A DNA stretch of 64,000 nucleotides from Ophiodon elongatus (lineage: Eukaryota > Chordata > Actinopteri > Perciformes > Hexagrammidae), in the NCBI GenBank assembly GCA_016806645.1, contig JACSYO010002062.1, positions 1,027,501 to 1,091,500 on the forward strand, read 5' to 3'. The notes under the pieces are model-generated. The model searched no databases. It was not told where the DNA came from and saw only the letters and a list, made by a program, of their open reading frames with translations. Below are positions 58,614 to 64,000 of this stretch, piece by piece. A program made the translations under genes and the position numbers. Each line of letters begins with the position of its first letter. Position 1 is the stretch's first letter.

Positions 58614-61069
58614 GTAAGTCAGGAATAAAAACACACCCGTATACACCCATCAGTGTCGTATTTTGATATTTGTAAAAAATCAAAAAACTTTAAAATACAA
58701 CCCTTTGGTTATAAGTTAGTCGCCAGCCTAAATGTCGCATTGAATTTAACCCCTATTTAACGGAGCAGTGTTTACTGAGACTGACTCAGAGTTGGCCGAC
58801 CTCAGATAAGACAGGAGACGGGGACGTTTATTTTTATTCTGACTGTGACTGCATTCAAAATTACTCCTCCCCCCCAAAAAAAAGAAACGCCTGCCATTAC
58901 CCTCAGCTCACGCTGCCAAGTTTTATAACGGGAGCGTCTCCATTTTTTGTCTCGCGTGTCCCCTTTAAAAAAGCACTTGCGTTTATTTCGAGAATGATAT
59001 AAGGGGAATTATCAGTGAGCGGCTGTAAGACTCCATTAACGACAAGAAGTGGGCTGCATCAGATATTTATCCGTTGGCTGACGCCTTGTAAAAACTCAAC
59101 CAAGCCGGTCGTGATTATATTTGCGAGTGCAATAGTTTTCCTGCAGTTTGATGAGTGGCTGATTTAAAGGAATGCATCATTTCTAGCCATGATTATGTAT
59201 CATTATGTATCTAAGACTCATAATGGTTAATATGTTCTCTCTAAAAATGACTAGTCCACGAGGGAAAACTTCTAATTTAGGTTCTGTTGATCGGTCAGTC
59301 TTTGCAGGCTTATTAAAATATAATTTTATTGAACAGAATGATGCAGTATGAGGTGGAGTATGCTGAATTAAGGACGCATTTCATTATTCCATGCAGACAG
59401 GAAATATCTAATAATTGCACATCAACAGCAGCTCATAACTAAAGTGATGCATTTCTTTTGAGCTAATGTCATTTGTTTAAATGTCACAAATACTGAGTAT
59501 ATATTTTTTGCTATTGAGGATAAATTGTAAAAATGCATCCAGGTTTTTTTTCAAGTAAACTATTGTCGGATTAAGTTAAGTTTGTGTGAAGCTCTTAGAA
59601 TTAATGTGCTTGGATAAATTATGTGTTTAGTGTGTTGTGATGCAAGAGACACTTTTGAAAAGTTTATTTAAATTAAACCATAGCCACAGATTTATCGATA
59701 AGAGCTTGTTTTTACACTAATTCTAAGACACATTCAACTTTACCTCTGGAATATATATATAGAGTTAGCGCTTTATTTTAAAGGTCTGTAGTTTCCAAAT
59801 AATATCCCTATAATATTCTTTGGAAGTTTCCCTGATTGAACTAAGTAATTTGGTACTATTCATTTAGTAAAAAAAAAGAGACATTTCCTTCTTTCACTTG
59901 AACTCATTTTATATCGATACTTTATTCTCTCCACATGTTGAATTGGATGCCCGTCTGAGTTTAATAATAAAGCGCTACCATAATATCTCAACATGCATAT
60001 CTGAAAAAAGAATGTCTCATAGGACATGGCAGGCGTCATGACAGAAGTCTAAATTGTAATATGCACATTTCCATACAGCCCTCTGAATAATCTGTAATGT
60101 TTTGATTACGTACCTGATCCAACACAGAATCTCTCTGAATTTTAGGTTTGCCGGAAAACTTTCCAGGATAATCTTCTCAAATAAATGGTGTTATTACTCA
60201 GGATACTTCAGTAACCTCATGTAGGACAATGAGTAACAAATGTACAGTGCAAGTTGAGTTTCAGGATTTTTGTTTAGCTATTGTTGTGAGTAAGATTACC
60301 TTATTGTAACGGGTTTATAGTTCATAGTTAAAGTACTCACTGTTTCTTAAAGCTCCTGCAGCCTTTCTTAACGTTTAACCCAATGTACTCTTTGATGGGG
60401 AAAATAGTTGAATGTATTAATTTCTCTCCAAACACTCGCGAAGGGTGTATAGAAAATATCAGTAAGTAATCTGCCCATTTTATTAGGACCCCTTAATCCT
60501 CTCACGCTTATGGAAATATTTTTTGTTTTGCTGGTGCCATTTTGCCTCCCTAAATGAACTGAACACAATCCTGATTAGTAAGGAGGCCAAGATATGTAAA
60601 TATTGGCTTTTGGGACATCTGCTGCAGTTTGTCGTCTCTAATTGAATTGAACCAAAAGTTCACTTGAAGGGTTGCAAAATGGCCAATGGGAAATGTCCAT
60701 CAATGTAGCATTGCTTTTGCAAGCTTTTTAAACTGTTTGTGCAGCGTCTGGAATTCCTCTTTTTGCATTCCTGGTTAAGTCTTAGGATCCCAAAGTGAAA
60801 TCCAGCCCTTACAGTGTCAAATAAGAAATGCTTATTTCTTTTTTACTCTTAATCCCCTGGTTTGAAAGTTGGGACGTTGGGATTCATAAAGCAAGGAATA
60901 TTTTCATTTAATTTTACTTACATGTTTTTAATTTTTGATTTTGGAATGGGCCCCAAGGCAACCTAGGGTCCATGAAACACTTATCAGTGTAATATTTGTA
61001 TTTTAAATCCAAAGTTGAAATTTAAACAACTTTTTGGGGAAATATACTTATTTGCTTTCTTTGCCAGGG

Positions 61070-61230
61070 TGAAATGAGAAGATGGATATCTTATGTTTGT
61101 ATTTTAAGTACAGCTCTGAAGCGAGAAGACCTTACGGTCTTTATGCTAAGCTAGGCTAACCACATCCCAATTCCAGCTCTGTACTTAATGCACAGACATG
61201 AGAGTGGTATCCATCTTCTCATCAAACTCT
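61070..61230. repeat. Diverged repeat with agctaggctaac motifs
   Basis: gaagatggatatcttatgtt, tatgctaagctaggctaacc and cacagacatgagagtggtat, cttctcatcaaactctcaga. Similar motifs occur at 27660-28200 and 62205-62420. Confidence 0.4.
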
Positions 61231-61535
61231 CAGAGATAGTGATTAAGTGTAAATTTCACTATTAATTTAAGGAAAATATTGTAGAATAACAGTTGGTTGC
61301 CCCATTGTTGACTAAGGAATCTTAACATACTGCCTTCTCATGTCTTAAAACAAACACTGACAAAACCTCCTACAATTATCACTGGTGGGGCAAAACATTT
61401 TTTAATAATGAACTTGAATAAAAAATAAATAAAATTACACTGATAAGTGTTACACAAAATACCATGCTTTCTTTATACTACATGGAGCTGGTGCAATGGA
61501 TCCTAGTGTGTCCCATGGGATCCTTAATTGTAGTG

Positions 61536-61553
61536 GTGGTGGTGGTGGTGGAT
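61536..61553. repeat. (GTG)n short microsatellite
   Basis: Six gtg units. Confidence 0.8.
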
Positions 61554-61900
61554 AAGAAAAGATGGTGGTGTGGACAGAATTGAGCAACCGGTTCCCATCC
61601 ATTACTATTTCAGATCATCATTGGCCCGACAGAATGTCTGAGTCTGGGAAACACTGCAGTCATGAGAAGAACTTGGCTCTACTCACATCTTCCCTCTGCT
61701 TTTCCATGTTTGTTTTTTTAACCACACAACATTTGAATCTCCAAATAACTTTTAATCGCAGTGCTCCTTTCTTCCACTTAACTACTACTACATCTTTATG
61801 CATGTATGCCTGTGCATCAAGAACACTACTAACTTTGTTTGATCCAACTAGATGACAATATGAGAGTGGCTGACGAAGCCTTTTTCTGCTTCTTTTCCAG

Positions 61901-61947
61901 TGATATCCCAAGAATCCCCGACACGTCCCACCCTCCATTAGAATCTA
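61901..61947 (+). CDS. rims1: RIMS1 47-nt exon after the PDZ domain
   Basis: Acceptor gcttcttttccag, donor gtaggt. Completes a glycine codon and encodes DIPRIPDTSHPPLES plus one base, matching DIPRIPESSHPPLESS of RIM1. Phase 2 in, phase 1 out. A second GT eight bases further on (gtatct) would give the wrong phase for the next exon, so the first donor is chosen. Confidence 0.92.
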
Positions 61948-62204
61948 GTAGGTATCTCCGGTGGGATGTTGGAACATCTATGTATTTGTATGTCTGTCTG
62001 TATCTCTGTCTGGCTGATTTTCTTTCTTATACATCGTTTTTTAAGTTTTTTAGTTGTCTATTTTTGTTATCTTGTTTGATGCATAAAACTACTTCAACAT
62101 TAAATAGAGAGGGTTTTAATTGTGTATATTGCAGGTGATGATGAATTAATTTAAAATTTAATTAAAACATTTGATCAACATTTGCTTTATTTTTGAGAAA
62201 GCAA

Positions 62205-62420
62205 ATATGTCTGTGTGTTAACCAGGGTGCTGGAGGCGAAAGGTGATTAGCCTAGCTTAGCATCAAGAATGGAAACGTGGGGCCTGGCTAGCCTGGCCTG
62301 GCTCTGTGCAGTTCAAAAATATGTCCATTAACACCTCACTCTCAGATGAATGCAAAATGATTTACAACATATCCCAAAATGTTGAACCTTTTTATTTAAT
62401 TTTGACCACTCGGGGTCAAT
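62205..62420. repeat. Diverged repeat with agcttagcat/gctagcctgg motifs
   Basis: gattagcctagcttagcatc, ggaaacgtggggcctggcta, gcctggcctggctctgtg and acatatcccaaaatgttgaa resemble the 27660-28200 repeat, partly in opposite orientation. Limits approximate. Confidence 0.4.
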
Positions 62421-62797
62421 GAGGAGTACTTTGCCAATACTGCAGTTTACTACAGGGTTCCAGCGCATCCACCTCTCAAAATTATGGACACATTTTTCCT
62501 CCTTTTTGTAAAGTATTTGTGACTTTAACCAGTAAGGTAGCTAACTGCTAACATTGCAGGAAATTCATTATGACTTATGTCAATGGTGTAAGTAGAGAGA
62601 AGGATTTCTAGGGAGTATGAAGATGTATGGAATTATATATTTTAGTAATTTCCAGGTCAGGATAAGTAGGGAAAAAAAGAAAAGAAAAATAGTTGTGTAT
62701 TGCCCCTATTCTGTTTTCTAAAATACAGAGTTCTAAATTTCTATAAACTTTCGCGTAGGACAGTGAACACTACAGCCACAATGGGTAAATGCAGACG

Positions 62798-63310
62798 GCA
62801 ACCTCCGGACCTGCCGAAGGCAGAAGTGTCTTAAAGCATGTATTCTCTCTACTGACCATCAGGGGGCGACTCCTCTGGTTGCAAAAAGAAGTCTGATTGT
62901 ATAGAAGTCTATGAGAAAATGACCCTACTTCTCTCTTGGTTTATTAAATCAGTAAACATTTTAAACACGAGTTTATGGTCTCAATCTCTAGTTTCAAGTC
63001 TTCTTCAATACAGCATGATGTTCATTTAGTAAGTTATGGTCCATTTAGTCAAATAGAGCATAAAGCAGGGTATGCTTTAGGGCAGGCTTACTGTGATTGA
63101 CAGGGACGTTATACGGCGTCTCTACGTCGCTCCTCCGCATTCCAAATATGGTAACTTCAGTTCATTGGTTGCGGAAAAAACAACATGGCGACGGCCGTAT
63201 TCCAAGAAGGTGACGGCGAAATCGCCGAAACTCAAGGCTTCAAAACAGCAGCCCATAAACCAATGGGTGATATCACGATGACTGTGTCCACTTCTTATAT
63301 ACAGTCTATG
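62798..63310 (-). repeat. Dispersed repeat family A, copy 12 (near full length, minus)
   Basis: Runs from ggcaacctccggacctgccg through accatcagggggcgactcct, gtatagaagtctatgagaaa, catgatgttcatttagtaag, tactgtgattgacaggg, ggttgcggaaaaaacaacat and accaatgggtgatatcacga to ccacttcttatatacagtct and atgg. With 11249-11755 it defines the family length of about 510 bp. No terminal inverted repeats are seen. Confidence 0.8.
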
Positions 63311-63881
63311 GGTAAATGCAAGTTTTCCGAGGGCTGGCTTGACAGTCCCAAATATATATAAATGGGGAAAAGAAAGCTAGATGCAAACTTTGTCTGACAT
63401 CTCCAAGATGGGACAGACGGCAATTGTTATCCATATTAAAGGGCAAAAACACTGTAGAAAAGTGGTCGGAAAACTCTTAACGGGAAGTATGGAGTATTTG
63501 AAATAGAATATGTGTAGGAACCCTGCAAAAGTTAGGAGATGGATTTGCACATTAGCCGGTAGTTAGTTAATAGTAGATGATAAGACCACATATAAGGCAT
63601 ATGAGGCCTCAATACTTCTAAACAGAAGACTTAAAGTAGGACAGAAGCGTGGTAATTTGTCATCCTGACAGGTTAGCTGTGGGCCTTTTAAGTTTTCCAA
63701 AGAAAGGAATGGATGTTAGATATTACGTAGATATCAGCACACTGACCAAACTTATTTTCTGACATTTTTGTCCTTTCCTCTTGTCTATACTTGACTTTTT
63801 TGGGAGTCAAAAGTAGTGATGACATTCTCTTTTTGGAATCTCAAAATCATTTTTTCCCCTCCCCTGATCTGTTTGTAGCAG

Positions 63882-63994
63882 GTTCCAGTTCTTTTGAGTC
63901 CCAGAAGATGGAGAGACCATCCTTAAATGTCCTGTCTCCCTCCAGTCCCGGGATGCTTCAAGATGCTCCTCAGTTAATGCCAGGGCAACTCTCA
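63882..63994 (+). CDS. rims1: RIMS1 exon: linker leading into C2A (last visible exon)
   Basis: Acceptor tttgtagcag, donor gtgagt at the very end of the window, phase 1 in and phase 0 out. Encodes SSSSFESQKMERPSLNVL (first Ser from the split codon), then SPSSPGMLQDAPQLMPGQLS, matching FESQKMERPSISV...PGQLS of mammalian RIM1. The next residues in mammals start the C2A domain, so that domain is encoded just past the window. The acceptor is a tandem TAGCAG; use of the first AG would add three bases. Confidence 0.94.
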
Positions 63995-64000
63995 GTGAGT

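Larger units (their letters stand above)
58614..61900 (+). other. rims1: RIMS1 intron, AT-rich
   Basis: A 3.3-kb intron with no recognisable coding sequence. From 58620 to 61060 I see nothing but AT-rich sequence. A repeat piece with agctaggctaac lies near 61070-61230, and a short (GGT)n run near 61536. Confidence 0.75.
61948..63881 (+). other. rims1: RIMS1 intron with repeats
   Basis: Contains the agctaggct-type repeat at 62205-62420 and a near-complete family A copy at 62798-63310. Nothing else is recognised. Confidence 0.8.

Noticed and set aside
61941..61955. Alternative donor (gtatct) eight bases after the chosen one in the 47-nt exon
   Set aside because: It would leave in phase 2, while the next exon requires phase 1.

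Overview
The window looks like nuclear DNA from a teleost fish, probably percomorph-like. It has AT-rich introns, very many (CA)n/(GT)n microsatellites, and a crowd of dispersed repeats of kinds common in teleosts: a tRNA-derived SINE, LINE-like 3' tails ending in (GAATT)n, hAT-like and piggyBac-like non-autonomous elements. There is no bacterial-style operon, CRISPR array or phage. Recognition of gene and repeat families is from memory; no database was searched.

The backbone is one plus-strand gene, RIMS1 (RIM1, the presynaptic active-zone scaffold). Ten consecutive coding exons can be read: zinc-finger exon 25634-25844, a 12-nt microexon 29083-29094 (EDKV), second zinc-finger exon 47270-47541, linker exon 48623-49308, a 41-nt exon 56549-56589, PDZ exons 57273-57386, 57527-57626 and 58490-58613, then 61901-61947 and 63882-63994. 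All splice phases match and the exons join into one frame of 1,720 nt (573 full codons). The start codon and the N-terminal Rab3-binding helix lie upstream of the window. The C2A, C2B and 3' end lie downstream. The linker reads like RIM1 rather than RIM2 (RSRSEPPRD and ERRESRRL motifs); rims1a versus rims1b cannot be decided here.

Inside the large intron between the microexon and the second zinc-finger exon sits a second, two-exon gene on the same strand (41612-41766 joined to 42538-43093, 236 aa, poly(A) signal at 44027). Its C-terminus resembles the zinc-ribbon/cysteine-rich domain of piggyBac transposases but no transposase catalytic core is present. It is the best candidate here for an undescribed host gene.

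The rest is intronic sequence: 1-25633 is the intron or flank upstream of the first visible exon, 29095-47269 is the repeat-rich host intron of the nested gene, and 49309-56548 is a further repeat-rich intron. Structural highlights are a 704-bp hAT-type element with perfect 8-bp target duplications, a piggyBac-type element between TTAA sites that was itself hit by another repeat, at least twelve pieces of one unclassified repeat in both orientations, two perfect hairpins, and a long (CT)n tract directly at the acceptor of a PDZ exon.
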